From Candidatus Zixiibacteriota bacterium (GTDB lineage Bacteria; Zixibacteria; MSB-5A5; GN15; FEB-12), in the NCBI GenBank assembly GCA_017999435.1, contig JAGNLV010000007.1, forward strand, positions 1 through 64,000: a DNA stretch of 64,000 nt, given 5' to 3'. The first letter of the stretch is position 1. Every line of letters starts with the position of its first letter. This document shows, one piece after another, positions 21,001 to 28,985 of the stretch. The notes beneath the pieces were generated by a model. The model worked only from the letters and a program-made list of their open reading frames with translations. It was not told the origin of the DNA and searched no databases. The translations under genes and the position numbers were made by a program.

Positions 21001-22193
21001 TGGTATCCCTGGAAAGTGTGGCAGTAGCTCATCATGGTGCTCACCGACGGCGTGCCGTTGCCGCAGTCGTCGATGTGCGGGTTGTACTGGTCGTCGTGCG
21101 TGTGGTACGTGCCGCAGTTGTGGCCCATTTCGTGGGGGAATACATTGATGTCCCAGTTGCCGTTGTCGGGGTAGGTGACGGGGGCCGTGAAGCTGCCGTT
21201 GAGCAGGGCGTCGATTCCGTAGGCGTTGCCGTTGCAGGTATTCGAGATGAAGGACACGCCGCCGTAGGGCGTGTCCCGCCGCCCGGAAAACATGTGAATG
21301 ATGTTGAACGGCGAGGGGTCTTCGTTCACCTGCCAGTAGTCGCGGAATCCGTAGAGATCCTGGGGGGAGAAGGGTTCGCCGCCGGACGGCCAGAGGCGGG
21401 CGAAACGCAGCCACAGGCGCAGGTCGAGGTCGCGCACGTAGATGGCGCTCGCCGCGCCGGCCAGCTGCACGATGTAGTCGCGCGCCTCCACGGCGCTGCC
21501 GAACATGTTGACATAGGCCTGGTCGGCGTCAATCGCCAGATACAGCAGTTTCGGTCCGGCCGACGTCTTGAGCGCCGCTTCCTTGACCATCTCCAGATCG
21601 TCGTCGAACGCGCTCCCCGGTTCCGTGCCGCAGAAGGGCACTTCGAGTTCGCCGATGCCGGCGGCCTCGCGGATGGTCACCGTGCGATCGCCCGATTTCA
21701 GGGAGGCGGACGGCGTCGCCAGCAGATAGCGCGTCCCCGCCGCGTCGATGAAACCGTTGATCATGCCGCTCCCGGAGACGGCGAGGAAAGCCGAGGAGTA
21801 CTCATCGCCGGCGATCCGGCCGCGGTAGAGGAGGACGTCGGACGGGGGCAGGTCGGCGCCGCCGCCGGGGCCCGCGATAACGAACCGGGCGTCCGGCGCC
21901 ACGACGTCGAAGCGCTCCAGTTCCAGCAGCGCCGCCTCGCCGGTCGGCAGCGGAACCTCGAGCCGCTGAGGGCCGGCGGCTCCGGCCAGCGCGGCGTGGA
22001 GACCCGGCGCCGACTCGGCCTGCAACTGCCGCGCCTCGGCGTCGGTCGTTCGAACGCTGAAGGGGCGGTGAATATCGCCGATCGGCGGGGCGGTCTCGGC
22101 GGAGGCAAGGCCCGGGATCAGGAGCAGTCCCGCGGCCAGCGCCGACAGCAACGCATGCCGACGGCGGAGTCGGGCGCGAACACGGCCTTTCAT
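18093..22193 (-). CDS. large secreted M12-like metalloprotease with thrombospondin-3 and dockerin repeats
   Basis: This 1366-residue protein has a signal peptide (to about residue 32), a prodomain-like region, then a reprolysin-like zinc protease. HEMGHNCGTYH at about residues 354-364 gives the three zinc histidines and catalytic Glu, and TMMSYCH is the Met-turn. After it come EF-hand-like DCNGNGxPD repeats, a propeller-like region (about 590-830), and thrombospondin type 3 repeats rich in DGDGxGDACDNCP (about 860-990). A further beta domain follows. Two dockerin repeats end the protein at NYLFRGGPPPVACP. It is probably an extracellular, calcium-stabilised protease. ATG at 22193 follows GGATGGTG; monocistronic. 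Confidence 0.9.
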   Translation of the reverse strand: MKGRVRARLRRRHALLSALAAGLLLIPGLASAETAPPIGDIHRPFSVRTTDAEARQLQAESAPGLHAALAGAAGPQRLEVPLPTGEAALLELERFDVVAPDARFVIAGPGGGADLPPSDVLLYRGRIAGDEYSSAFLAVSGSGMINGFIDAAGTRYLLATPSASLKSGDRTVTIREAAGIGELEVPFCGTEPGSAFDDDLEMVKEAALKTSAGPKLLYLAIDADQAYVNMFGSAVEARDYIVQLAGAASAIYVRDLDLRLWLRFARLWPSGGEPFSPQDLYGFRDYWQVNEDPSPFNIIHMFSGRRDTPYGGVSFISNTCNGNAYGIDALLNGSFTAPVTYPDNGNWDINVFPHEMGHNCGTYHTHDDQYNPHIDDCGNGTPSVSTMMSYCHTFQGYQRNIDLRFHRRVVGIIRSVTYAAGCHGFDCNGNGVPDDADIAAGSSLDVNSDGIRDECQDCNGNGTLDPLEIAGGAPDVDGNGILDACEADCNSNGLPDRYETWALLAADADGNFRPDACDPDCDNNGQLDYSQIQANLALDLDRNRVLDQCQDCNGNFVPDWMDMGRQFNVFTGDRVLTGIAEFHEASGVTVGSYPSVATANDVLADPAGSYMWVAATDGQVYRHAVGSGTLSVFIAAGSGGLGQPSGLLIPPSGELLVLDLTNAAVRRYNRSTGAFLGNLVAPGGGGVTQPRGMVFSPDGASLLVNSSDNGVYRFLAATGASLGLFVSPGSGGLSGPRGMAFLPNGNLVVSSYNTNQVLEYDGTTGAFVREFTDEFGLSLPWGLRIGPNGHLFIGAEGAVFEYFPDLGKYYRRFVRGTSAVDQVSGLDFLPASPHDVNGNRVLDVCEAGDLDGDGVPNVNDNCPTHPNPAQTDGDGDGAGDACDNCLATVNPDQRDVDNDTHGDLCDDCPAEYDPAQADSDGDGRGDACDNCPALANADQADDDFDFVGNLCDLCPNDPINDPDGDDLCASVDNCPLNYNPGQEDLNGNGVGDACELLVYDTVATQSTQLIIGSTGNFAREGTGGATLDYYDAGDCEWIYLYDGSPVIAYQSGPATIAASSLYGDNGFKNDPAGKLSVPTIDSGAFQVFRSANVTTADGTIGLQKIWYAPRQPDTAQFVIQRLRVYSADGAVHTGVAIGEFMDWDIPGSGNAGGIDAVRNLIYLQGSGSGCEDNSLRQGGVALLGTVVDSLCIDPAAVPYGAITQANSVYIYPTGNLVPSEVWTLMQQPGYSALTSYTDQFILMTYYNAASVAPGDTIDIYSVLATTLGSAPRTLPVVVDQARVWFAGHVGCYQGGGCCVLRGDFNDDGSVKVSDLTGLVNYLFRGGPAPACLDHGDTNGDGSIKVSDLTLLINYLFRGGPPPVACP

Positions 22194-22368
22194 GGCACCA
22201 TCCTTTCCATACTTATCGTCGCTTTATTCTTTTCATTCGATGGACGCGGACACGGACTAGAGACGGTACTCCCGGCGGTCGGGGAGGCGAGCCTGGCCCC
22301 GGGGCGGGGTCGATAGGAACCTCTACATGTACAAGTATAGTCTCATCTCCCCCGTCCGTCAACGACAA

Positions 22369-22959
22369 TCACGGGCGGCGGGCCGGCGGACCCGCCCACT
22401 CGCGCGCGAGCAGCCCGTAGACGGCCACATCGTACCAGCGGCGCCGGAGGCGGCAGTCCTTGCGCCGGGTCCCCTCGTACCGGAACCCGACTTTCTCCAG
22501 CAATCTGGCAGAGCCGACGTTGGGGGCCAGGACGAGGGCGGTGAGGCGGTGGAGGCGGAGGTCGCGGAAGGCGAACCGGGCGGCCAGCCCAAGCGCCTCC
22601 TCCATATAGCCGCGCCGCCACATGGTCTTCGCAAGCCAGTAGCCGACTTCTGCCCGGCGGTCGGTCCAATCCACATCTTTCAGCCCGATCATACCGATAA
22701 TTTCCCCCGAGTCGGGATGCTCGATACCAAAGCTGTACCCGGCGGCATCGCTCGCCAGCTGCTTCGCCAACCGCACCCACTGCAGGGCGTGGGCGGAGGT
22801 ATAGGGGTGGGGAAGGTTCGGCACCCACCGGGCAACCGAGGGGTCGTTGGCATAGCGGGCGATGGCGCGGATATCGGCCGGGCGTACCGGCCGGAGGTTG
22901 ATGAGAGCGCCCTGAAGGGAGGGGATCTTAGTGATACTGTCGGGGGCGGTTGTTATCAT
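22369..22959 (-). CDS. GNAT N-acetyltransferase, RimJ/RimL type
   Basis: This 196-residue protein has the RimJ-type opening (LINLRPVRPADIRAIARYANDPSVARW) and later GYWLAKTMWRRGYMEEALGL, where the acetyl-CoA phosphate loop lies. The segment ends ...NVGSARLLEKVGFRYEG, typical of this branch. Such enzymes acetylate protein N-termini or small amines with acetyl-CoA; the substrate cannot be told. Its ATG overlaps the stop of the upstream GNAT gene in an ATGA, so the two are translationally coupled and probably arose as a tandem duplication. Confidence 0.85.
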   Translation of the reverse strand: MITTAPDSITKIPSLQGALINLRPVRPADIRAIARYANDPSVARWVPNLPHPYTSAHALQWVRLAKQLASDAAGYSFGIEHPDSGEIIGMIGLKDVDWTDRRAEVGYWLAKTMWRRGYMEEALGLAARFAFRDLRLHRLTALVLAPNVGSARLLEKVGFRYEGTRRKDCRLRRRWYDVAVYGLLAREWAGPPARRP

Positions 22960-23543
22960 ACGCGGCGGCGCTGCGGGGCAAATTCCTCCCCCAGGAGACC
23001 ATAGGTGTACATATCCAACCAGGCGCGCCCCCGGCGGCGCGCGTCGCGCCGTACCACCTCGCGGGAGAAGCCGGCTTTTTCGAGCAGGGCCGTGGAAGGG
23101 CGGTTGGTTTCGACGACGCTGGCCCAGACGCGGTGAAGGCGGAGCCGGCGAAAAGCAAATCCGAGGAGCAGGCGGAGCGCATCTTCGGTGAGACCGCTCC
23201 GCCAGAACGGCCGTGCCAGCCAGTAGAAGATCTCGCCGTTGCGGTCATGCCAGTTCACCCCATGCAGAGCTATCATCCCGAGCAAATCGTCGGTTCTGCA
23301 ATCGGCGATCGCGAAAAAGAAGCCGGTCCGGTCCCCGACACCTGCGACGGCGATCCGAACCCACATCCGGGCGGTCCCCAATGTGAACGGTCGCTCAAGC
23401 AGTTCGAGACGGCGGGATAGCTCAGGATCCTGGAGCCACCGGCATATGGCCAAGGCGTCATCATGGCGCAGAGGCCGAAGGCGCACCCGCTCCCCATCGA
23501 GAGTGGGCAACACGCGGGGAACTGCAGAACGACGGGCGATCAT
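22956..23543 (-). CDS. GNAT N-acetyltransferase, RimJ/RimL type
   Basis: This 195-residue protein starts at the ATG at 23543, since the longer frame begins only with a TTG. The layout is that of its downstream neighbour: VRLRPLRHDDALAICRWLQDPE, then FYWLARPFWRSGLTEDALRLL and RPSTALLEKAGFSRE. It is thus a paralogue in the same ATGA-coupled pair. It transfers acetyl from acetyl-CoA; the acceptor is unknown. No strong ribosome site is visible before the start. Confidence 0.8.
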   Translation of the reverse strand: MIARRSAVPRVLPTLDGERVRLRPLRHDDALAICRWLQDPELSRRLELLERPFTLGTARMWVRIAVAGVGDRTGFFFAIADCRTDDLLGMIALHGVNWHDRNGEIFYWLARPFWRSGLTEDALRLLLGFAFRRLRLHRVWASVVETNRPSTALLEKAGFSREVVRRDARRRGRAWLDMYTYGLLGEEFAPQRRRV

Positions 23544-23663
23544 CGTATGTCCGTCAGGCGCATGTGGTTTCACCTTGCAACTCCGGCCGGGACGTCGAAG
23601 CAAGCCGGTTGGTCTCGATTGTCAGTAGCAACGCCACCGGCGGCACGGGGGTGCGTCCCTTTT

Positions 23664-24149
23664 TCATCGCTGCGCCAGCTCCGCCAGTTTCGCGGCGACT
23701 TTCTCAGCATGGCCGGTCGCTTTCACGTTAGGCCAAGCGTAGGCGATGCGGCCGCCCGGATCGATCAGATAGGTGGAGCGAATCACCCCGACCGTCGCCT
23801 TGCCGTACATCATCTTCTCGCCGAAGGCGCCGTACATCTGCAGCACCTTCTTCTCGGGATCCGAAAGGAGGGTGACCTTCAGGTTGTGTTTCTCCACGAA
23901 CCGCGCATGGCTCTCGACCGAATCGGGCGAGACGCCGAGCACGACGGCATTGAGCTTGTCCAACCGGCTCAGATTATCGGTGAAGTCGCAGGCTTCGGTC
24001 GTACATCCCGGCGTATCGTCCTTGGGGTAGAAGTAGAGGACCACCCATTTCCCCTCGTAATCCGAGAGCCGAGCTGTATCGCCCTGCTGGTTGGGCAGGG
24101 CGAAGGCCGGGGCTTTCCTGCCGACTGTCACCGCGCTTGATACCGCCAT
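23664..24149 (-). CDS. bcp: thioredoxin-dependent peroxiredoxin (Bcp/PrxQ)
   Basis: This 161-residue cytoplasmic protein has the Bcp pattern. KWVVLYFYPKDDTPGCTTEAC holds the peroxidatic Cys (PGCTTE) and, five residues on, the resolving Cys (EACDF) used by PrxQ-type enzymes. VIRSTYLIDPGG follows. It reduces hydrogen and organic peroxides with electrons from thioredoxin. The ATG at 24149 has GGAG 8 nt upstream. Length and motifs are normal. It is not obviously in an operon. Confidence 0.93.
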   Translation of the reverse strand: MAVSSAVTVGRKAPAFALPNQQGDTARLSDYEGKWVVLYFYPKDDTPGCTTEACDFTDNLSRLDKLNAVVLGVSPDSVESHARFVEKHNLKVTLLSDPEKKVLQMYGAFGEKMMYGKATVGVIRSTYLIDPGGRIAYAWPNVKATGHAEKVAAKLAELAQR

Positions 24150-24262
24150 GGTGAAAACTCCTTATTGAAGAAAGCTCCTTATTCGGCGATCAATGAGTAC
24201 AACCGCCGCGAAGCCACCTTTGCTCCCGGGCGGATCGGGCGAGCGCTCTGCCGCCAGCGCCG

Positions 24263-24715
24263 TCACCGAGGTTCTTTCAGCCTTTCGAGCGTTTTCTGCA
24301 GGCGGCGCGCCCGGGTCTCCGGCTTTTTGGCCTGCGCGATCCACTCGACGTACTCGCGGCGGTGGGTATAGCTGAGTTTGTCCCAAACGGTTTTGGCCGT
24401 GGGATCGCCGGCCAGGGCTTCCTTCAAGTCCGCCGGCGGAGTAACGGCGCGGGGTTCAGTATCGAGTGCGATTCGGAGCTTGAACCGGTCTCCCGGCGCA
24501 ATGCCGGCCGCGTCACGGTTGGATTTATTAACCGGAATCCAGTAGCAGCCGCCCATGGAGAAAACGGTCGTGCGGAATGAATACCGGTTGATCGTGGCGA
24601 CCACGGGCGCCCGAACTTTGCCGAATTGCGCTTTCGGGTCGAACGGCAGCGTGATTCCGCAGCCGCTGGTGGCGTCATCCTGGACCAATTCGGCCCGGCA
24701 GGTGACCGGTTTCAT
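24263..24715 (-). CDS. YdeI/OmpD-associated (OmdA) family protein with DUF1905 domain
   Basis: This 150-residue protein starts at the ATG at 24715 (AAGGGG upstream). The N-terminal half is a small beta-barrel of the DUF1905 type (RAPVVATINRYSFRTTVFSMGGCYWIPVN...GDRFKLRIALD). The C-terminal half is the YdeI/OmdA helical motif (LKEALAGDPTAKTVWDKLSYTHRREYVEWIAQAK, then TRARRLQKTLERL). Members are linked to bacteriocin or antimicrobial-peptide protection, but the molecular function is unclear. Confidence 0.8.
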   Translation of the reverse strand: MKPVTCRAELVQDDATSGCGITLPFDPKAQFGKVRAPVVATINRYSFRTTVFSMGGCYWIPVNKSNRDAAGIAPGDRFKLRIALDTEPRAVTPPADLKEALAGDPTAKTVWDKLSYTHRREYVEWIAQAKKPETRARRLQKTLERLKEPR

Positions 24716-24873
24716 AGCGACCCCTTGGTTGCAGGTGCGGTTCAGTATACGCCGTTTGTCGCGGCGGGGCAAGTTGTCAATTGCGCCGGCCTGATTCGGC
24801 TGGCCTTTTTCCCGCGCGCGTGCTATACTGGCCGGCAAAGTTCGGCCCCAAAGCCGTGTAGAGGAAGCATTGC

Positions 24874-25626
24874 ATGTCTCATCCGCCGTTCACCGTGGCC
24901 ACGCTCCGCGACTGTCCCGGCTTGGAATCGGAAATCAACCGGCTGGCATCGGACTTGTGGCCGAAATTCATGCTCCGGGATCCGGTCGTCGAGGACAACT
25001 GGCGCCTGCTCTACGAACGCTACCCGGAATACCAGCTCTTCCTGCTCGACGGCGAAGATCGGCGGGTGATCGCGGTCGGCAATTCCTGCCCCCTGCCATG
25101 GGAGGGAAAACCGGCCGAGCTTCCGGACACCGGGATCGACTGGATACTCACGGAGCTGGCGGCGCGGGCGACGTTTGCACCAAAGAACCAGTTCGCCCTG
25201 CAGATCATGGTCGACCGTGCGCAGCTCGGGCATGGCCTGAGCGGACAGGTGGTGGCGGCCATGGCGGCGATCGGGCGGGCCCGCGGCTGCCGTAACCTGT
25301 TCGCCCCGGTGCGGCCCAACCGCAAAGGCGACTACCCGCTGATCCCCATGGAGCATTACATCCGGTGGACGCGCGATGACGGACTGCCGTTCGATCCGTG
25401 GATGCGTGTGCACGCCCGCCTGGGCGCGGAGATCGTGGGCGTCTGCGCGCGCTCGATGTACATCCCCGGCTCGATCGCCCAGTGGGAAGCGTGGACGGGG
25501 CTGACCTTCCCCGGTTCCGGCGAGTACGTTGTCCCCGGCGGGCTGGCGCCGGTCCGGGTGGACCGCGAGCGGGACCGGGCCGAGTACCTTGAGCCGAATG
25601 TCTGGATGCGCCACCGGCTTACCTGA
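24874..25626 (+). CDS. GNAT-like acetyltransferase
   Basis: This 250-residue protein starts at 24874 after GAGGAAG. The order of segments (FTVATLRDCPGLESEINRLASDLWPKFM, then QIMVDRAQLGHGLSGQVVAAM) is that of a GNAT-fold domain with a relaxed acetyl-CoA loop. NLFAPVRPNRKGDYPLIPMEHYIRW follows. It is longer than a simple GNAT and has an extra C-terminal part. The substrate is unknown. Its gene ends 18 nt from a convergent decarboxylase gene. Confidence 0.7.
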   Translation: MSHPPFTVATLRDCPGLESEINRLASDLWPKFMLRDPVVEDNWRLLYERYPEYQLFLLDGEDRRVIAVGNSCPLPWEGKPAELPDTGIDWILTELAARATFAPKNQFALQIMVDRAQLGHGLSGQVVAAMAAIGRARGCRNLFAPVRPNRKGDYPLIPMEHYIRWTRDDGLPFDPWMRVHARLGAEIVGVCARSMYIPGSIAQWEAWTGLTFPGSGEYVVPGGLAPVRVDRERDRAEYLEPNVWMRHRLT

Positions 25627-25644
25627 GGGAGCGCCGGCGGCCCG

Positions 25645-27153
25645 CTACCGGCGGAGTGTCTTTTCGCGCCGCGCCGCGTCCGCCGCGCGCCCGACCCGCA
25701 CGACGATTTCCGGGAGCGCCTCGATGTCCTCGCGCGTGGTGCGAAAATTCACCACGCAGGCGCGCAGCGCATAGACGCCCTCGATCATCGCCGGCGAGAG
25801 GAAGGCCTCTCCCCCGCGCTCAATGCGCTCAAGGATATTTTCGTTCAGTTCATTCAGGTACTCCCGGGCCTCCTCCCCGCCGCCGGCCCGCAGGTCCGCC
25901 GGCACGTAGCGAAAAGTGGCGATGCTAAGATCGCAGGTGAAACGCTCCAGGTCCGGATACGCGGCGAGATGCGCGAAGAGGTGGCGGGCGAGGGCGATGT
26001 CGTCGCGGATCATCTGCACATAGCCCGCCCGACCGACCTGGCGGAGGGCCAGCCAGACTTTGAGCGCGCGGAAACCGCGGGAATTCTGCAGGCCGTAGTC
26101 GAAGTAGTTGATCGCTTCCTCCTCGAAATGGTAGTACGGCGGGTGGTAGGAGAAGGCGTGGCGCAGCTTCTCGGCATCCCTCACCAGCGCGCAGCCGGCC
26201 TCCAGCGGCGCATAGAGCCACTTGTGCGGATCGATCGCGAGCGAATCGGCCAGGGCGAGGCTGTGCAGATCCTCGGACGCTTCCGGGAGCGCGGCCGCGA
26301 ACCCGCCGTAGGCGCCGTCGACATGGAACCACAGCCCCTGGTCGCGGCCGAACGCAGCGAGGTCGCGGAGCGGGTCGACCGCCCCGGTGCTCACCGTCCC
26401 CGCCGAGCCCACGACCGCCAGCGGAAAGTGTCCCTCGGCCCGGTCGGTCCGCACCCGCGCCTCAAGGCGGGCGAGATCCATCCGCCGGAAACGGTCGACC
26501 GGGATCCAGGCGATCGCCTCGGTGCCGAATCCGAACAGGTCGGCGGCCTTCTGCAGCCAGGTGTGCGTCTCGGAGGAGGCGTAGATGATCATGCGCCGGC
26601 CCCCGCGCATCCCCTCCTCGCGCACGGCCCAGGGCGCGCGCGCGGCGCGGGCGGCGAGGATGCCGATGAAGTTGGCGGCGTTGCCGCCGCTGGTGAGCAG
26701 GCCGCCGCAGTCGGCGGGGTACCCGACCAGTTCGGCGATCCAGCGGACGGTCTGGGCCTCGATCTCGGAGGCCATCGGCGACAGTTTCCACCCGCCGACA
26801 TTCGGATTCACCGCCGCCGCGAGCAGGTCGGCGAGCGCGCCGATCGGCGCGGGCGAGGAGGTGATGTATCCCCAGAAGCGGGGGTGGCCGTTGAACAGAG
26901 AGTGCTCAAACAACAGGTCGGCGGCGTCGGCCAGCAGCGCGGCCGGGTCGGATCCCTGATCGGGCAGCGGGCGGTCGGCGCCGAGGCGCTCGCGGATGCG
27001 GCCCGGCGCCGCCTCGGGCGTCACCGGACGGGTGCGCAGCGAGGCGAACAGCCCGGCAAGGCGGTCCACGAGGTCGCGGCCGAGCGCCCGGAATTCCTCC
27101 GGCGACAGATCGATCGGCGTATGGCGGGCGGCAGTGCGGTCATTGCTGTTCAC
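25645..27153 (-). CDS. PLP-dependent group II decarboxylase (aromatic-L-amino-acid decarboxylase-like)
   Basis: This roughly 500-residue cytoplasmic enzyme reads with a GTG start at 27153 (GGGAGAG 6 nt before). PLP signatures are the HVDGAYGGFAA segment, whose Asp contacts the pyridine nitrogen, and SLAIDPHKW with the Schiff-base Lys. The opening TPEAAPGRIRERLG and FNGHPRFWGYITSSPAPIGALADLLAAAVN agree with the aromatic-amino-acid decarboxylase/tyrosine decarboxylase group. The exact amino acid cannot be told from sequence. The next gene down-sequence on the same strand (PIG-L) is 36 nt upstream, so the two may be co-transcribed. Confidence 0.88.
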   Translation of the reverse strand: MNSNDRTAARHTPIDLSPEEFRALGRDLVDRLAGLFASLRTRPVTPEAAPGRIRERLGADRPLPDQGSDPAALLADAADLLFEHSLFNGHPRFWGYITSSPAPIGALADLLAAAVNPNVGGWKLSPMASEIEAQTVRWIAELVGYPADCGGLLTSGGNAANFIGILAARAARAPWAVREEGMRGGRRMIIYASSETHTWLQKAADLFGFGTEAIAWIPVDRFRRMDLARLEARVRTDRAEGHFPLAVVGSAGTVSTGAVDPLRDLAAFGRDQGLWFHVDGAYGGFAAALPEASEDLHSLALADSLAIDPHKWLYAPLEAGCALVRDAEKLRHAFSYHPPYYHFEEEAINYFDYGLQNSRGFRALKVWLALRQVGRAGYVQMIRDDIALARHLFAHLAAYPDLERFTCDLSIATFRYVPADLRAGGGEEAREYLNELNENILERIERGGEAFLSPAMIEGVYALRACVVNFRTTREDIEALPEIVVRVGRAADAARREKTLRR

Positions 27154-27189
27154 GGGTCTCTCCCAGGTAGCGGACGTTTCGGGTGTCGG

Positions 27190-28002
27190 TCAGCGCAGTC
27201 CCTCGAACAAGTCGGTCTCGCGCTTCCGGCCGCCGTTAACGAGGCTGAAAGCGCGGTAGAATTCCTGCGTGCCCCAGAGGGAGCGGTGGTACTCGGGGGG
27301 CAGGTCGGCCAGCTTGGTGTAGATCGCCAGCTGGGTCTCGTGGCAGGAGATGGCCTCCCACGCGACCGCCCAGTAGGCGGCGGTGTCGACGACCGTGGTG
27401 ATCGCCCAGTCGGGCCAGGGAGTCGCCCGGCGCTCAACCCCGTCGACCGTCGTCGCGAGCTGCTTGAACGCCGCCTGATACGCATCCCACTTGGCCCTGG
27501 TCCAGGCCAGGTAGTACAGCTTGGCGACTGCGTGGGGAGGCGCGCCGGGAGCGGGGAAGGCCGGATCGGCGGCGGCGACGATGGCGGCGGTGGTGAACTG
27601 CGAAATCGCAATGTGGTCCGGGTGGCCGTAGGCGCCGTCGGGCGCGAACGTCACCACCACCTGCGGGTTCAGCCGCCGCAGGTGGCCGACGATCCGGGCG
27701 ATCGCCTCGGCCGGTTCGGCCCGGTCGAGGTCGCCGTCGACATAGTCCAGGAAGTGGACCTCCCGGACGCCCAGAACGCGGGCCGCCGCGCGGAGCTCTC
27801 CCTCGCGCGCGCGGGCCACGACCGGCATCGGCGGGCGGGCCTCGCCGCGGAGATCACGAAACCGGCCGCGCTCGCCCCGGGTGGCGGTGATGAGAAAGGT
27901 TTCAACCCCCTCGCGGGCGTAGCGGGCGAAGGCTCCGCCCATGCCGAGCGATTCGTCGTCCGGGTGCGCCAGGATGCCCATGAGTCGCAGCGTGTCCGCC
28001 AC
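27190..28002 (-). CDS. PIG-L family deacetylase
   Basis: This 270-residue protein has the LmbE/PIG-L zinc motif AHPDDESLGMGG close to the N-terminus (His and Asp ligands). PDGAYGHPDHIAISQ, with the third ligand, follows later. The family removes acetyl groups from N-acetylglucosamine conjugates such as GlcNAc-Ins or chitobiose-like substrates, so a role in thiol or glycan metabolism is possible. The GTG at 28002 or the ATG at 27981 could be the start. It lies just upstream of the PLP decarboxylase. Confidence 0.85.
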   Translation of the reverse strand: MADTLRLMGILAHPDDESLGMGGAFARYAREGVETFLITATRGERGRFRDLRGEARPPMPVVARAREGELRAAARVLGVREVHFLDYVDGDLDRAEPAEAIARIVGHLRRLNPQVVVTFAPDGAYGHPDHIAISQFTTAAIVAAADPAFPAPGAPPHAVAKLYYLAWTRAKWDAYQAAFKQLATTVDGVERRATPWPDWAITTVVDTAAYWAVAWEAISCHETQLAIYTKLADLPPEYHRSLWGTQEFYRAFSLVNGGRKRETDLFEGLR

Positions 28003-28164
28003 CGTGGTCGCGGTCTCCTCTCTGCCCCTGCCGGCCGCCGGCAGGATAATAGACCAACTTAGTCTATTAGATACGCCGGCACAAGAGGATTGTTGCGGTC
28101 CGCGCCGAATTCATGGCTCCCGGCCGCGGCTGCGCACGGCGCGTTGGCGGGGCGGCCCTCCCGT

Positions 28165-28746
28165 TCAGCCCTCGCGCGGCTCCCATCCCCCGGCGCCGGA
28201 AGGGAACATGTCCCAGATGTGCCAGACCGCGCAGTAGTCGTCGCCCGGGCCGAAGTAATCGAAAGCGGTGCGCACGATGGTCCCGTCGGGCCGCCGGACG
28301 AAGGCGGAGATCCCCGGCCAGGGGGAACCCTTCTCGTCGGCCATCTTCATGTCGACGAGGAACTCGGCGCCGGTCGACCAGAGGTCGAACTGCCACCCGC
28401 GGGAGGCGGCGAACGCCTGCTGGATTTCGGGCGGATCCGGCGACACGAGGACGAGAGACGCCCGGCCGGCCAGGTGCGGGACGAGACCGTTGAGGCCGTC
28501 CGCCCAGAGCGTGCAGTACCGGCAGGCGCGTCCCATGTTGTGTATGATGATGAGCTCGTCCCGGTCCCCGAAGAGGTCGGCGAGGGTGATGCGGATTCCG
28601 CGCGGACCCGCAAAGACGTACTCGCGGCCAATCACCTCCTCCGGCACGGTTTTCCGCAACTCGCGCACCTGGCGCCGGAGTTCGAGGAGTTGATGGCGCA
28701 AATCCTCGATACGCCGGCGGGTGGTCGCTGAATCGGTCGCAAACAT
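28165..28746 (-). CDS. DUF899 family thioredoxin-fold protein
   Basis: This 193-residue protein starts at 28746 behind GGAGG. After a basic coiled helix come LIIIHNMGRACRYCTLWADG, holding a CxxC, and DYFGPGDDYCAVWHIWDMFP, both typical of DUF899. The fold is that of thioredoxin/AhpC, and a redox role is plausible but unproven. It is divergent from the cytochrome gene at 28986. Confidence 0.8.
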   Translation of the reverse strand: MFATDSATTRRRIEDLRHQLLELRRQVRELRKTVPEEVIGREYVFAGPRGIRITLADLFGDRDELIIIHNMGRACRYCTLWADGLNGLVPHLAGRASLVLVSPDPPEIQQAFAASRGWQFDLWSTGAEFLVDMKMADEKGSPWPGISAFVRRPDGTIVRTAFDYFGPGDDYCAVWHIWDMFPSGAGGWEPREG

Positions 28747-28985
28747 CTCGGCCTCCTGACTGGTAGTAGTGAGGCCGAACCGCGTGATCACAGGCCGGTC
28801 CGTGCATTTCGCAACGTGGGGTCGCACTCGCCTGAGAGCGCCTGTCAGTGAACGCGGCGACACGCGGTTCACACCGCACCCTGCATGCTATAATGTACGG
28901 GCCGGCGCGGCGATTATCCAAGGGAAATTCGCCCGCGGGCAACAAATCGCTTGGCCGGCGCGGCCACCCTCCGCATTATGAAAGC

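Noticed and set aside
19491-22316. 941-codon open frame antisense to the metalloprotease
   Set aside because: It mirrors the Asp/Gly-rich repeats of the real gene; it has no ribosome site or recognisable domain.
25969-28062. Long open frame antisense to the PLP decarboxylase and PIG-L genes
   Set aside because: It crosses two real genes of the other strand that carry clear catalytic motifs.
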